A stretch of DNA of 64,000 nucleotides, taken from Pseudopedobacter sp038243635. Lineage in GTDB: Bacteria; Bacteroidota; Bacteroidia; Sphingobacteriales; Sphingobacteriaceae. Under the pieces are notes generated by a model that saw only the letters and a program-made list of their open reading frames with translations, searched no databases and was not told the origin of the DNA. Every line of letters begins with the position of its first letter. Position 1 is the first letter of the stretch. This document shows positions 56,368 to 64,000 of this stretch, one piece after another. The stretch spans positions 165,062 through 229,061 of the forward strand of contig JBBSQW010000002.1 in NCBI GenBank assembly GCA_038243635.1. The letters are read 5' to 3'. The position numbers were made by a program, and so were the translations under genes.

Positions 56368-56379
56368 CTAGCCAATAAA

Positions 56380-57447
56380 CTACGCTATTTCCCCACCACA
56401 ACTACTTCCCGCCCCAGCGGTACAACCGTAACAGTGGTTATTAATAATAATCCTCCGATTCAAAATCTCCTCGAAATCAAAATCATCAATATGCTTAGCC
56501 TTTCCCGTGAACTTTAAATCCAGCATCTGGTTAAAATCACAATCGTACATAAAACCGTCCCAACTAATGCTGATGGTGTTTTTGCACATCAATCCATCTA
56601 AAGTAGAAGGGTTAAAAGCGTTAACCAATTCATGCATATAATCCAAATACTTGTTGCTTTCTAACAGATAATCTAAAAAGCGACTTACTGGTAAATTGGT
56701 AATGGCAAACAAGCTGTTAAATACAATATCAAACTTGCGTTTCAGCTGACGTTTAAATTCTGCTTCCATCGACTTTTGATCTCCCGGTAAATAAGCACCT
56801 GAGGGATTGTAAACCAAATCAATGATTAATCCGCTGCCTTCCACACCGTAACCAACAGCATTTAACTTTTGCAGTGCTGCAATAGAATCTTCAAAAACAC
56901 CGTCACCACGTTGCGCATCTGTTCTCATTGCAGAGAAAGACGGCAAAGATGAAACTACGTGAACATGATTTGCTTTAAAAAAGTCCGGTAAATCGTGGTA
57001 TTTCTTGTTCGCCATAATAATAGTTAGGTTGCAACGAACCATAACCTCAACGTTGGCTTTTGTACATTCTTCCACAAACCACTTGAAATGTGCGTTCATT
57101 TCCGGCGCACCACCTGTGATATCTACCTTTTTAAAATTGTGCGTTTTAATTAAGTAAAGGCATCTTTCCAAGGTTTCTCGCGACATGTTCTCCTCTTTCC
57201 TATCCGGACCAGCGTCCACATGGCAGTGCGAGCAGGTTTGGTTGCAAAGTTTACCAATATTGATCTGAAAAACTTCTAAAGCTGTTACACTTAAAAAATC
57301 AACACCTACGGCTTTTATTTTTTTGTGAAAGCTTGGGTAAAGTTCATCATGAACATCCTTCTGCGATAATACTTTTAATTGAAAAAAAGTGCTGTCTAAT
57401 GCGCTACCAGAAGATTTTAAAGATTTTGTTACTTGTTTAACACCCAT
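56380..57447 (-). CDS. arsS: arsenosugar biosynthesis radical SAM protein ArsS
   Basis: A 355-residue radical SAM enzyme. The 4Fe-4S motif CNQTCSHC (Cys68, Cys72, Cys75) is followed by the ArsS segment DAGPDRKE; the C-terminal CYGCTAGAGSSCGGEIA holds auxiliary Cys. ArsS transfers the 5'-deoxyadenosyl group to dimethylarsenite in arsenosugar synthesis. It follows the carboxymuconolactone-decarboxylase-like gene by two bases. No ArsM methyltransferase is in the window. Confidence 0.95.
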   Translation of the reverse strand: MGVKQVTKSLKSSGSALDSTFFQLKVLSQKDVHDELYPSFHKKIKAVGVDFLSVTALEVFQINIGKLCNQTCSHCHVDAGPDRKEENMSRETLERCLYLIKTHNFKKVDITGGAPEMNAHFKWFVEECTKANVEVMVRCNLTIIMANKKYHDLPDFFKANHVHVVSSLPSFSAMRTDAQRGDGVFEDSIAALQKLNAVGYGVEGSGLIIDLVYNPSGAYLPGDQKSMEAEFKRQLKRKFDIVFNSLFAITNLPVSRFLDYLLESNKYLDYMHELVNAFNPSTLDGLMCKNTISISWDGFMYDCDFNQMLDLKFTGKAKHIDDFDFEEILNRRIIINNHCYGCTAGAGSSCGGEIA

Positions 57448-57449
57448 AA

Positions 57450-57785
57450 TTACATTATTTTATCTTTCACGTGGTTCATCATTTGTACACCATAAACCAA
57501 GGTAGAGCCTGCTTTAATTGCAGAAGCCACGTGAACTGCTTCCATCATTTGTTCTTCATCAGCACCTTTTTGTAAACAGTCTGAAGAATAAGCATCAATA
57601 CAATAAGGGCATTGAACCGCATGAGCTACTGCAAGCGCAATCAATGACTTTTCCCTAACAGTTAGCGCACCTTCTTTAAAAACTTCGGCATAGTATTCAA
57701 AGAATTTATCGCCCATTGGTTTTTGAAACTCAGTAATGTTTCCAAACTTTTTTAAATCGTCTGGATTGAAGTAATCTTTTGCCAT
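57450..57785 (-). CDS. arsenosugar-associated carboxymuconolactone decarboxylase-like protein
   Basis: A 111-residue AhpD-like protein. The redox pair CPYC plus His-type residues in AVAHAVQCPYCIDAYSSDCL (about 51-70) is typical of the arsenosugar-linked peroxidase-like family (TIGR04169 type). Probably handles arsenic or peroxide redox chemistry in the pathway. It is between the glycosyltransferase and arsS genes, in the same direction. Confidence 0.92.
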   Translation of the reverse strand: MAKDYFNPDDLKKFGNITEFQKPMGDKFFEYYAEVFKEGALTVREKSLIALAVAHAVQCPYCIDAYSSDCLQKGADEEQMMEAVHVASAIKAGSTLVYGVQMMNHVKDKIM

Positions 57786-57862
57786 AATATTTTATTTAGC
57801 ACCCAAAATTTGAGCGTTAGTATTTTTTGAAATGAAATTTAATGGAGAAAAAGCGCTATGAC

Positions 57863-58540
57863 TTATTTAGAGAAAACAGGAGGTCCTTTTAAAAAAGAAC
57901 CATCAACATTTAAAAAAACGAGTTCAATACTATTAAAAGATGATTTTTTAATAGGAATAAAACTTTTTATAATATTGATTAAGCAAACCGTAAATGGGTT
58001 TGACTTTTTATTGAACGAAAAATCACTTTCAGAATCTAAATCTGTTAAAACTTCCAAAGTAGAAACATCCTGCGGAAATAGCGCTTTTAAATTACTAAAC
58101 GTTCTACTTGTTTGCCAATGGATATTTTGAAAGTTTTGCAGATTAAATTTTTGATTAGGGATACCTATTAAATAAGCACCGCCATCTAAAGTAGGCCCCA
58201 AAACTACATTTCCACTTTCAACTTGTGCAATGGTATTTTCAAGGTGCAATAGGTCCAAATCCGGGCAATCGTTACCTATACAAATTACATTATCAAAACC
58301 TTGTGCATAAACAGCAGCGAAAGCGTTAGCTATTTTCTCTCCAAAGCTTTTCCCTTTCTGCTGATAAGTGTCAACCAACAGCACATTGGCGCTAGTTTGA
58401 TTTGCAAGCTGATAAAAGTGATTGGTTAAAACGGACGAGATTTTCTCGGTTGCCTTTTGCGATACCGCGTTACAAAAACTTTTAGCTCTTGCCTCAAAAT
58501 CGGGCAAATCGGCAAAAAGTATGATCGCGGTTTTATTCAT
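57863..58540 (-). CDS. arsenosugar biosynthesis glycosyltransferase (DUF2064/TIGR04282)
   Basis: A 225-residue GT-A-type transferase with LFADLPDFEARAKSF at the N-terminus, the nucleotide-binding GNDCPDLD (about 94-101), and GPTLDGGAYLIGI. It belongs to the family that occurs with ArsS in arsenosugar clusters. First gene of the minus-strand operon, diverging from the ArsR gene; the control region is shared. Confidence 0.88.
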   Translation of the reverse strand: MNKTAIILFADLPDFEARAKSFCNAVSQKATEKISSVLTNHFYQLANQTSANVLLVDTYQQKGKSFGEKIANAFAAVYAQGFDNVICIGNDCPDLDLLHLENTIAQVESGNVVLGPTLDGGAYLIGIPNQKFNLQNFQNIHWQTSRTFSNLKALFPQDVSTLEVLTDLDSESDFSFNKKSNPFTVCLINIIKSFIPIKKSSFNSIELVFLNVDGSFLKGPPVFSK

Positions 58541-58625
58541 TATATACAGTAACGGCTTTTATGACGTAAAGGTTTTCAAAAAGCTAATAAATCTAAACAT
58601 TTATTGACAAAATAAAGATATCTAT

Positions 58626-58658
58626 ATATTGTTATATGATAATATGTTCATACGTTTG
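58626..58658 (+). promoter_or_regulatory. complete Bacteroidetes promoter with palindromic operator for the ArsR gene
   Basis: TTG at 58629-58631, a spacer of exactly 19 bases, then TACGTTTG at 58651-58658 match the consensus TTG-N19-TAnnTTTG. Between them lies the inverted repeat ATATT (58626-58630) / AATAT (58641-58645), a likely operator for the ArsR-type repressor. The ATG is seven bases after the -7 element, predicting a leaderless or nearly leaderless mRNA. Confidence 0.78.
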
Positions 58659-58665
58659 TATCGTT

Positions 58666-58977
58666 ATGGTAGCGATAAATACAAGAAATCTGTCTAAAGA
58701 AAAATTAGAAAAAGCGGCTTACATTTTAAAGTCAGTTGCACATCCAATTCGTTTATCAATTATCGATTTGCTCTCTGCAAAAGAACGCATGAGTGTAAAC
58801 GAGATTTGCGAAGCTTTAGGCTGTGAGCAGTCCTTACTTTCGCATCATTTATCCAACATGAAGTTAAAGGGATTGTTGAATGCGGAGAAGCAAGGTGTCC
58901 AGGTTTTTTACTCATTGAAGGAACGTGATTTGATTAAGTTGTTAGATTGTATGGAGAATTGCGATTGCAACATGTAA
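58666..58977 (+). CDS. ArsR family repressor, BigR/SqrR-like
   Basis: A 103-residue winged-helix repressor (AAYILKSVAHPIRLSIIDLL; CEQSLLSHHLSNMKLKGLL). Two Cys lie in the recognition region (ICEALGC) and three at the C-terminus (CMENCDC), suggesting metal or persulfide sensing through thiols. It sits between divergent arsenosugar genes and sulfur-oxidation genes; the latter context (TauE, MBL-rhodanese, YeeE/YedE) is that of BigR, which senses sulfide-derived persulfide. The start at 58666 fits the promoter, while an upstream ATG at 58636 lies within it. Confidence 0.88.
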   Translation: MVAINTRNLSKEKLEKAAYILKSVAHPIRLSIIDLLSAKERMSVNEICEALGCEQSLLSHHLSNMKLKGLLNAEKQGVQVFYSLKERDLIKLLDCMENCDCNM

Positions 58978-58980
58978 CGG

Positions 58981-59781
58981 ATGTTTATGCACTTATACAT
59001 CACTTATTTTTTAGCATTATTTATTGGCTTAGCTTTAGGACTAACGGGTGGCGGCGGTTCAATTCTAACGGTTCCGGTTTTGGTTTATGTAGCTAAAATT
59101 GAACCTGTAATAGCAACGGCATATTCTTTATTTATAGTTGGTTTTACGTCGTTGGTTGGTGCAGGAAGTTACGTAAAGAAGGGCTTGGTTAACATTAGAA
59201 TGTCGGTAATTTTTGCAATCCCAGCATTTATAACGGTTTGGTTAATGCGGAAATTTGTGATACACGCCATGCCGGATGTCTTATTTACTGTTGGCAGTTT
59301 TAGCCTAACCAAAGATCTGTTTTTGATGCTGTTTTTTGCATTGATTATGCTGATATCGGGCTGTAAAATGATATGTGGGGAAGTGCAAGAGAAAAATGGA
59401 CAAGTTGCGGATACTAATTATCCATTGGTTTTAGTGAGCGGGATAACCGTAGGGATCCTGTCGGGATTAGTTGGCGCTGGAGGCGGATTTTTGATTGTTC
59501 CGGCTTTAGTGTTTTTTATGTACCTACCCATGAATAAAGCCGTAGGGACGTCCCTGTTGGTAATCGCAATTAACTCGTTAATAGGCTTTACGGGTGATCT
59601 TTTAAATATGTCACATATTGATTGGAACTTTTTAGTTTTTTTCTCGCTGATTGCGTCATTTGGGGTATTTTTAGGAATTTACTTGAATAGGTTCATCAAC
59701 AATCAAAAACTCAAAAAAATGTTCGGCTATTTCGTTTTTGTAATGGCTGTGGTAATAATTATTGAAGAGTTGATTCTTTAG
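58981..59781 (+). CDS. TauE/SafE family sulfite exporter
   Basis: A 266-residue membrane protein of eight predicted helices in two halves with the repeated motif LGLTGGGGSILTVPVLVY (about 20-37) and SGLVGAGGGFLIVPALVFF (about 160-178). The family exports sulfite, here likely produced by the persulfide dioxygenase encoded downstream. Three bases after the ArsR stop, so it is cotranscribed. Confidence 0.93.
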   Translation: MFMHLYITYFLALFIGLALGLTGGGGSILTVPVLVYVAKIEPVIATAYSLFIVGFTSLVGAGSYVKKGLVNIRMSVIFAIPAFITVWLMRKFVIHAMPDVLFTVGSFSLTKDLFLMLFFALIMLISGCKMICGEVQEKNGQVADTNYPLVLVSGITVGILSGLVGAGGGFLIVPALVFFMYLPMNKAVGTSLLVIAINSLIGFTGDLLNMSHIDWNFLVFFSLIASFGVFLGIYLNRFINNQKLKKMFGYFVFVMAVVIIIEELIL

Positions 59782-60049
59782 GTTATTAGGTGGTTAGGTT
59801 GTTAGTATCAAGTAGATAGTATCAAGTGTCAAGATAAATATAGCGTGGAAAAAGAAGATTTTAGAATAAAGCTAGTCATCAGATTACGGACAAAGACTAA
59901 AAAAAAGTATCAAGATAAAGGTATCAGTTATAGAGAAATATAAATTAAAGAAGAAGATTTTGATTTGTGGAACAATACTAAAGCAATAGCAGGTGGTCTC
60001 AAATCTCAAATCTCATGTCTCAATACTCAATGCCCAATACTCAATTAAC
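59782..60049. other. 268-base spacer with degenerate short repeats
   Basis: It contains runs of near-repeats such as AGTATCAAG (about 59806-59925) and TCTCAAAT/CTCAATAC units (about 59997-60048), ending at the next gene. They look like slippage-prone low-complexity DNA. No promoter consensus seen. Confidence 0.45.
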
Positions 60050-61468
60050 ATGAAAATAGAACAAATTTACACCGGATGTTTAGCCACAGCGACTTACTAC
60101 ATAGAAAGTAAGGGCGAAGCTGCCATTATTGATCCATTACGTGAGGTTTCGCCATATATCGAAAAAGCGGAACAAGCTAAAACCAATATCAAATATGTTT
60201 TTGAAACGCATTTCCATGCAGATTTTGTTTCTGGCCACGTGGATTTAGCACAAAAAACAGGCGCAACAATTGTCTACGGTCCAACGGCGGTTACAGGTTT
60301 CGAATCGCATATCGCTACCGATGGTGAGGAATTTAAAATTGGTGATATCATTATTAAAGTTTTGCATACGCCAGGACATACCTTAGAATCCACCACGTAT
60401 TTGTGTTTGGATGAAAACAGAAAGCCGTATTGCATCTTCACCGGAGATACTTTATTTATTGGTGATGTTGGTCGCCCAGATTTAGCGCAAAAGTCTGCCG
60501 ATACTACGCCAGAAGCAATGGCTGGTAATTTATATGATTCGTTAAGAAGTAAGATTATGCCTTTGCCAAATGATATCATTGTTTATCCAGCTCACGGAGC
60601 GGGTTCGGCTTGTGGTAAAAATATGAGTAAGGAGACTTTTGACACTTTAGAAAATCAAAAAGAAACAAATTATGCTTTAAGCGATATTTCCAGAGATGAG
60701 TTTATCAAGGTATTAACGACTGATATTTTGCCTCCACCACAGTATTTTCCAAAAAATGCGAAGATGAATAAGGAGGGAATTGAAACCATCGACGAAGTGT
60801 ATGACAGAGGATTACATGCCTTAGCACCAAATGATTTCGAGATTGCCGCTAACCAAACTGGCGCTTTAATTTTAGATGTTCGCTCACCGGCTTCGTTCGC
60901 CGCAGGGTTTATTCCGAATGCTATTTTTATAGGATTGGACGGGCAATTTGCGCCGTGGGTAGGAGCTTTGATTGTTGATTTAAACCAACCGATCTTATTA
61001 GTTACAGATGAGGGTAGGGAAGAGGAAACGGTGAAAAGATTAGCTCGCGTAGGTTACGATTATACCATTGGTTACCTAAAAGGCGGAATAGATGCTTGGG
61101 AAAAAGCTGGGAAAGAAGTTGATTCGGTAGAAACCATTGATGCTGATGCATTAAAAGCGAAAAGTGAAAAAGAGGATTTGCAGGTTTTAGATGTACGTAA
61201 GCCAAGTGAATACGAAGCAGCGCATTTGGAGTTCACCTTAAACCGACCTTTAGATTTCATCAACCAATGGACAAACGAGTTTGATAAAGACCAACCTTAT
61301 TATCTACATTGTGCGGGCGGTTATAGATCCATGATTTCTTCGTCCATTTTGAAAGCTCGCGGTTATCATCACGTAATTAACGTGAATGGCGGTTTTGATG
61401 CCTTAAAGAATAGTGGTTTAAAAACGACTGATTTTATGTGTCCAACTAAAAGTATGAAGAAATCTTAA
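60050..61468 (+). CDS. MBL-fold persulfide dioxygenase with two rhodanese domains
   Basis: A 472-residue protein. An ETHE1-type metallo-beta-lactamase domain (about 1-240; metal motif THFHADFVSGH, then HTPGHT and FTGDTLFIGDVGRPDL) oxidises glutathione or low-molecular-weight persulfides to sulfite. Rhodanese 1 (about 260-360) has no catalytic Cys (VTDEGREEE in its place); rhodanese 2 (about 365-460) has it (YLHCAGGYRS). This is the BlH/CstB-like architecture of sulfide detoxification. The ATG at 60050 is chosen over an upstream one in repeat DNA. Confidence 0.94.
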   Translation: MKIEQIYTGCLATATYYIESKGEAAIIDPLREVSPYIEKAEQAKTNIKYVFETHFHADFVSGHVDLAQKTGATIVYGPTAVTGFESHIATDGEEFKIGDIIIKVLHTPGHTLESTTYLCLDENRKPYCIFTGDTLFIGDVGRPDLAQKSADTTPEAMAGNLYDSLRSKIMPLPNDIIVYPAHGAGSACGKNMSKETFDTLENQKETNYALSDISRDEFIKVLTTDILPPPQYFPKNAKMNKEGIETIDEVYDRGLHALAPNDFEIAANQTGALILDVRSPASFAAGFIPNAIFIGLDGQFAPWVGALIVDLNQPILLVTDEGREEETVKRLARVGYDYTIGYLKGGIDAWEKAGKEVDSVETIDADALKAKSEKEDLQVLDVRKPSEYEAAHLEFTLNRPLDFINQWTNEFDKDQPYYLHCAGGYRSMISSSILKARGYHHVINVNGGFDALKNSGLKTTDFMCPTKSMKKS

Positions 61469-61504
61469 TTTTTTTAGGGTGTTCCCCCGATGAAAAATCG
61501 GGGG

Positions 61505-61580
61505 TCGGGCTGTACACTGTATCTTTTTTGCATTTGATTAACGCATAAGGCAAAAAAGGATGCCGTTTCCATCCCTAACA
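61505..61580. repeat. dispersed intergenic hairpin repeat, copy 3 (diverged)
   Basis: ATCTTTTTTGC (61521-61531) pairs with GCAAAAAAGGAT (61550-61561); the tail GATGCCGTTTCCATCCCTAACAC matches GATGCCGCTTCAATCCTTAACGC of copy 2. The loop differs. The 165 bases after it are T/C-rich near-repeats (GGTTAGTTGGTCAGGTTGTCAGG, then CACTTTTAATTTTTCACTTAGG) without a gene. Confidence 0.6.
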
Positions 61581-61746
61581 CAAAAAAGAAAATGTTCGTT
61601 TTTTGTTAGATAGTCAGGTGGTTAGTTGGTCAGGTTGTCAGGTTTTAGTTTTTAGATACTTTCCACTTTTAATTTTTCACTTAGGACTTATTACTTACCA
61701 CTCAAAACTTTAGACTTTTTCACTTTATACTTTTCACCTAATAGAT

Positions 61747-62316
61747 ATGTTAGAAATAATCAAACAGCCTTGGCCATGGTACGTGGCCGGCGTATTAATT
61801 GGATTAACTGTACCAGCTTTACTATTAATCGGAAACAAATCTTTTGGCGTATCATCCTCATTACGCCATATATGTGCGGCCTGTATTCCGGCAAAAATTC
61901 CATTTTTCAGCTATAATTGGAAACGCGAAATGTGGAATCTATTTTTTGTTGGAGGTATTTTAATTGGCGGATTTATAGCCACGCAGTTTTTATCCAACGG
62001 CGAACCCATTCAAATTGCAGAAAGTACAAAGTCGCAGTTGACTGCTTTGGGGGTAACCGACTTTAGCGGCTTAATGCCCATTGATATTTTTGGTGTTGAC
62101 CAAATCTTCAGCTTAAAAGGATTGATTTTCTTGGTTTTCGGAGGCTTTATGGTTGGTTTTGGTACGCGGTACGCCGGTGGTTGCACTTCTGGACATGCCA
62201 TTATGGGTTTGTCTAACCTGCAATTGCCATCCTTAATTGCTACAATAGCATTTATGGTTGGCGGCTTTATTTCAACTTGGGTATTATTACCTGTAATTTT
62301 TAAATTAATAGTCTAA
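61747..62316 (+). CDS. YeeE/YedE sulfur transporter, first half
   Basis: A 189-residue membrane protein with about five helices. The functional motif FGTRYAGGCTSGHAIMGLSNLQ (about 139-160), including the Cys thought to relay thiosulfate or persulfide through the YeeE pore, is present. It forms a pair with the next gene, whose ATG overlaps its TAA (TAATG). Confidence 0.9.
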   Translation: MLEIIKQPWPWYVAGVLIGLTVPALLLIGNKSFGVSSSLRHICAACIPAKIPFFSYNWKREMWNLFFVGGILIGGFIATQFLSNGEPIQIAESTKSQLTALGVTDFSGLMPIDIFGVDQIFSLKGLIFLVFGGFMVGFGTRYAGGCTSGHAIMGLSNLQLPSLIATIAFMVGGFISTWVLLPVIFKLIV

Positions 62317-62807
62317 TGAATAGCAACGAAGAATTTGTGATTGAACACCCAATGGAGTGTGAAGCGCCGAACAATCAAGTAGCCAACGAAAGCATTTTTT
62401 CCAATACAAAGTATCTGATTTTGGGCACTTTGTTCGGAATTGTATTTGTAAAAGCAGAAATTATATCTTGGTTCCGGATTCAGGAAATGTTCAGATTATC
62501 CGCGTTTCACATGTACGGTGTAATTGGAACAGCGGTAGTAGTAGGAATGCTCTCCATATTTTTAATCAAAAAGTTTAAAATGAAAACCTTAAACGGAGAA
62601 CAGGTCGCATTTCATCCAAAGACTTTTAACAAAGGTCAAATTATTGGCGGACTAATTTTTGGCTTAGGCTGGGCAATTACAGGTGCTTGTCCGGGTCCTT
62701 TGTTTGCACAGATAGGAAGTGGATTTTTGGCGGTGATTGTGACTTTTTTAAGTGCTATTGCAGGTACTTGGGTTTACGGAAAATTTAGAGACAGCTTGCC
62801 ACATTGA
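62316..62807 (+). CDS. YeeE/YedE (DUF6691-type) sulfur transporter, second half
   Basis: A 163-residue membrane protein with about four helices and the motif GLGWAITGACPGPLFAQIGSG (about 115-135) with the second conserved Cys. Together with the upstream half it makes the two-subunit version of YeeE. In BigR-type operons this transporter accompanies MBL-rhodanese proteins, as here. Confidence 0.9.
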   Translation: MNSNEEFVIEHPMECEAPNNQVANESIFSNTKYLILGTLFGIVFVKAEIISWFRIQEMFRLSAFHMYGVIGTAVVVGMLSIFLIKKFKMKTLNGEQVAFHPKTFNKGQIIGGLIFGLGWAITGACPGPLFAQIGSGFLAVIVTFLSAIAGTWVYGKFRDSLPH

Positions 62808-63009
62808 TGATTTTTTCTCATTAAGGAAAGCCCATTTCACAGGGTTTTTCTTTCTTAATTTGTCGGGTTATGGCTGTTAATCCTAAACTTACATTAAGAA
62901 GTAAGACAATATTTTGATAAATATTTAATAGAAATTTTATATGATTATTATAAAATAGAATCTGCTGTTCTAATTTGTATTTTCTTTTAAAGTAAGCTAA
63001 ATTGTTTAT

Positions 63010-63112
63010 TTCTATATTTAGAAAATATATGTGCCGATAATAATTACCTATACTCAACAAATGGGCGTTGTATATGACGGGTTTTATTGCACATATATGT
63101 AAGTTAGCGGTA
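63010..63112 (+). repeat. hairpin and left boundary of cassette-like unit B
   Basis: ATATATGTGC (about 63025-63034) pairs with GCACATATAT (63089-63098) around a 54-base interior; this may be an attC-like site of a lost preceding cassette. It runs into GTTAGCGGTA (63103-63112), the exact reverse complement of TACCGCTAAC at 63730-63739. The remaining bases of the 417-base spacer 62808-63224 show no gene I trust. Confidence 0.45.
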
Positions 63113-63224
63113 AGTTTACCTGACCATAGAGTATCAGAAAAAGTGGGACACAATTGTAATTTTATTATTGACAACTATTTGAGGGAGGATATTTAGACCA
63201 AGATTATTATAAATTCATTAAATA

Positions 63225-63662
63225 ATGAAGTTTTTAAAATCAATTTTAATAGTAGGATTAATAATATTTATTTCCTGTAATAGGAATAGGTCAAAAAGAA
63301 CAGACTTTGAAAATAGAAATGCAGATTCAATTTGTTTGCTATCCCTCAAATATTTCCATGAAGAAGGAGTTTTTATAATCCCAGACCATATTGATTTATT
63401 ACTATCAATTAAAAATTCTGTGACGTCAGATAGTATTTCGAATATTTTGTTTGGAAATATTCCACGTAAAAGTCAGGAACTATTTGTCAAAAGTCATCAT
63501 TTTAAAAAAATGGGCGATTCACTAACATTAATTGTTCAAACCAATTATTTCAATTTCGATACTTTACAAAAAAAATCTGCAAGCGAGATTGAAAAAATAT
63601 TAAAAAGTAACGTTAGTTTAGTAATCAAAAATGATACGATTCCTTTAGCTCTTTGTAACTAA
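63225..63662 (+). CDS. lipoprotein carried by cassette-like unit B
   Basis: A 145-residue lipoprotein (lipobox LIIFISCNRN, Cys about 19). The mature part is charged and has no motif I recognise (KYFHEEGVFIIPDHIDLLLS; SDSISNILFGN). AT-rich and unlike its neighbours in sulfur metabolism. It lies between matching 10-base boundary sequences and an attC-like element, in the same way as the lipoprotein at 15437. Confidence 0.65.
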   Translation: MKFLKSILIVGLIIFISCNRNRSKRTDFENRNADSICLLSLKYFHEEGVFIIPDHIDLLLSIKNSVTSDSISNILFGNIPRKSQELFVKSHHFKKMGDSLTLIVQTNYFNFDTLQKKSASEIEKILKSNVSLVIKNDTIPLALCN

Positions 63663-63729
63663 TTTTAAAAAAAACAGGATGACATAAGTAAGGTACTACT
63701 AATTGCATTAAAGAGAGTGAAAGAAAACC

Positions 63730-63861
63730 TACCGCTAACAGCAAATTTGTTCAAAAATGGCCGACGGTGGTTTATGTAAAGTCATTCGTTATTTACTTAA
63801 TTTAGTGCGGTACGACAATGGTTCTGCAAGCAATGCCATTTCTGCACAAATTAGCAAAACG
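63730..63861 (+). repeat. attC-like element B
   Basis: Begins TACCGCTAAC (pairs with 63103-63112); inverted arms GCAAATTTGTTCAAAAATGGC (63741-63761) and 63835-63855 match at 18 of 21 positions; ends CAAAACG. Homologous to element A at 15909 over its whole length except the first ten bases, which instead match their own left boundary. Confidence 0.6.
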
Positions 63862-63865
63862 TGTG

Positions 63866-64000
63866 TGTCTTGAACAGGTTGCTTTAGCAACCTGATGCTT
63901 TAAAAGAGATGAGAGTAGGTCTCTCGGTGGCGACTTTCAGGAGTAGCTACCAAACCACTTTATGGTGCGATTGCTGAAAAGCAATGGTGCTGAGCGATAA
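63866..64000 (+). other. hairpin-rich sequence at the window end
   Basis: Several strong small hairpins in a row: GGTTGCT-TT-AGCAACC (about 63878-63893), AGAGA/TCTCT (about 63907-63925), and ATTGCT-GAAA-AGCAAT (about 63971-63986) with a GNRA tetraloop. This looks like structured RNA, perhaps the 5' part of a group II intron or another ncRNA, but it is cut off by the window edge. Confidence 0.3.

Noticed and set aside
62821..63174. 117-residue open frame on the minus strand
   Set aside because: Composition is that of translated AT-rich spacer, it has no family features, and it runs through the hairpin and boundary of cassette-like unit B.
1..64000. CRISPR array
   Set aside because: No regularly spaced direct repeats of 24-40 bases were seen; the repeats present are solitary hairpin elements or short degenerate runs.

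Overview
The window looks like chromosomal DNA of a Bacteroidetes bacterium, most likely a Pedobacter-like member of the Sphingobacteriaceae. The evidence is AT-rich sequence, many SusC/TonB-type and Cys-lipoprotein genes, paired Rrf2 regulators, a fragmented rhamnoside-degradation locus, arsenosugar genes, and several promoters with the Bacteroidetes -7 element TAnnTTTG (one with a perfect TTG-N19-TAnnTTTG spacing). Housekeeping anchors are guaB, gyrB, ung, an enolase and tRNA-Ser(GGA).

Layout. 0-8.2 kb: end of an M16 peptidase, guaB, an Rrf2 regulator facing an internally deleted TonB receptor and a TauE/SafE exporter, then a run of small enzymes. 8.2-14.7 kb: a respiratory / nitrosative-stress-like cluster with a Rieske protein, an NsrR-like Rrf2 regulator with a palindromic operator, a cbb3-like heme-copper oxidase (unfused CcoN plus a CcoO-cytochrome c fusion), two small membrane proteins, two tandem group III truncated hemoglobins, a hemerythrin and a 2Fe-2S ferredoxin. 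15-16 kb: small lipoproteins, one in an integron-cassette-like unit. 16-21 kb: gyrB, an FG-GAP lipoprotein and a DUF58 protein.

21-41 kb is a carbohydrate region. It has intact GH106 and GH78 rhamnosidase-type genes and a GH99-like protein, next to broken GH51, BNR, DUF2264, GH3 and isomerase genes and a SusC scrap. ung, a DMT exporter, a PAS protein and an enolase lie inside it. 41-47.4 kb is a mobile-looking island beside tRNA-Ser: a FAD/Rieske oxidoreductase, a decayed HUH Rep-like gene split by an IS5-family element with a TAA target duplication, a three-gene STAS/GHKL-ATPase/membrane operon, tRNA-Ser(GGA), and a decayed tRNA-Ser copy carrying two inserted double-hairpin elements.

47.4-64 kb: a HAD phosphatase, a large 2OG-Fe(II) oxygenase, a SWIM/SNF2 helicase, a VapC-type toxin-antitoxin pair, arsenosugar genes (ArsS, carboxymuconolactone-decarboxylase-like, glycosyltransferase), and a divergent sulfur-detoxification set (ArsR/BigR-like repressor, TauE/SafE, MBL-rhodanese, two YeeE/YedE halves). 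A second cassette-like unit with a lipoprotein gene follows.

Several genes are broken by single-base changes, many in short homopolymers. Some of this pseudogenisation may be sequencing error; in-frame stops and multi-codon deletions elsewhere argue for real decay as well. The strongest candidates for something undescribed are the two integron-cassette-like units, the STAS/GHKL operon, and the double-hairpin insertions in the tRNA-Ser copy.
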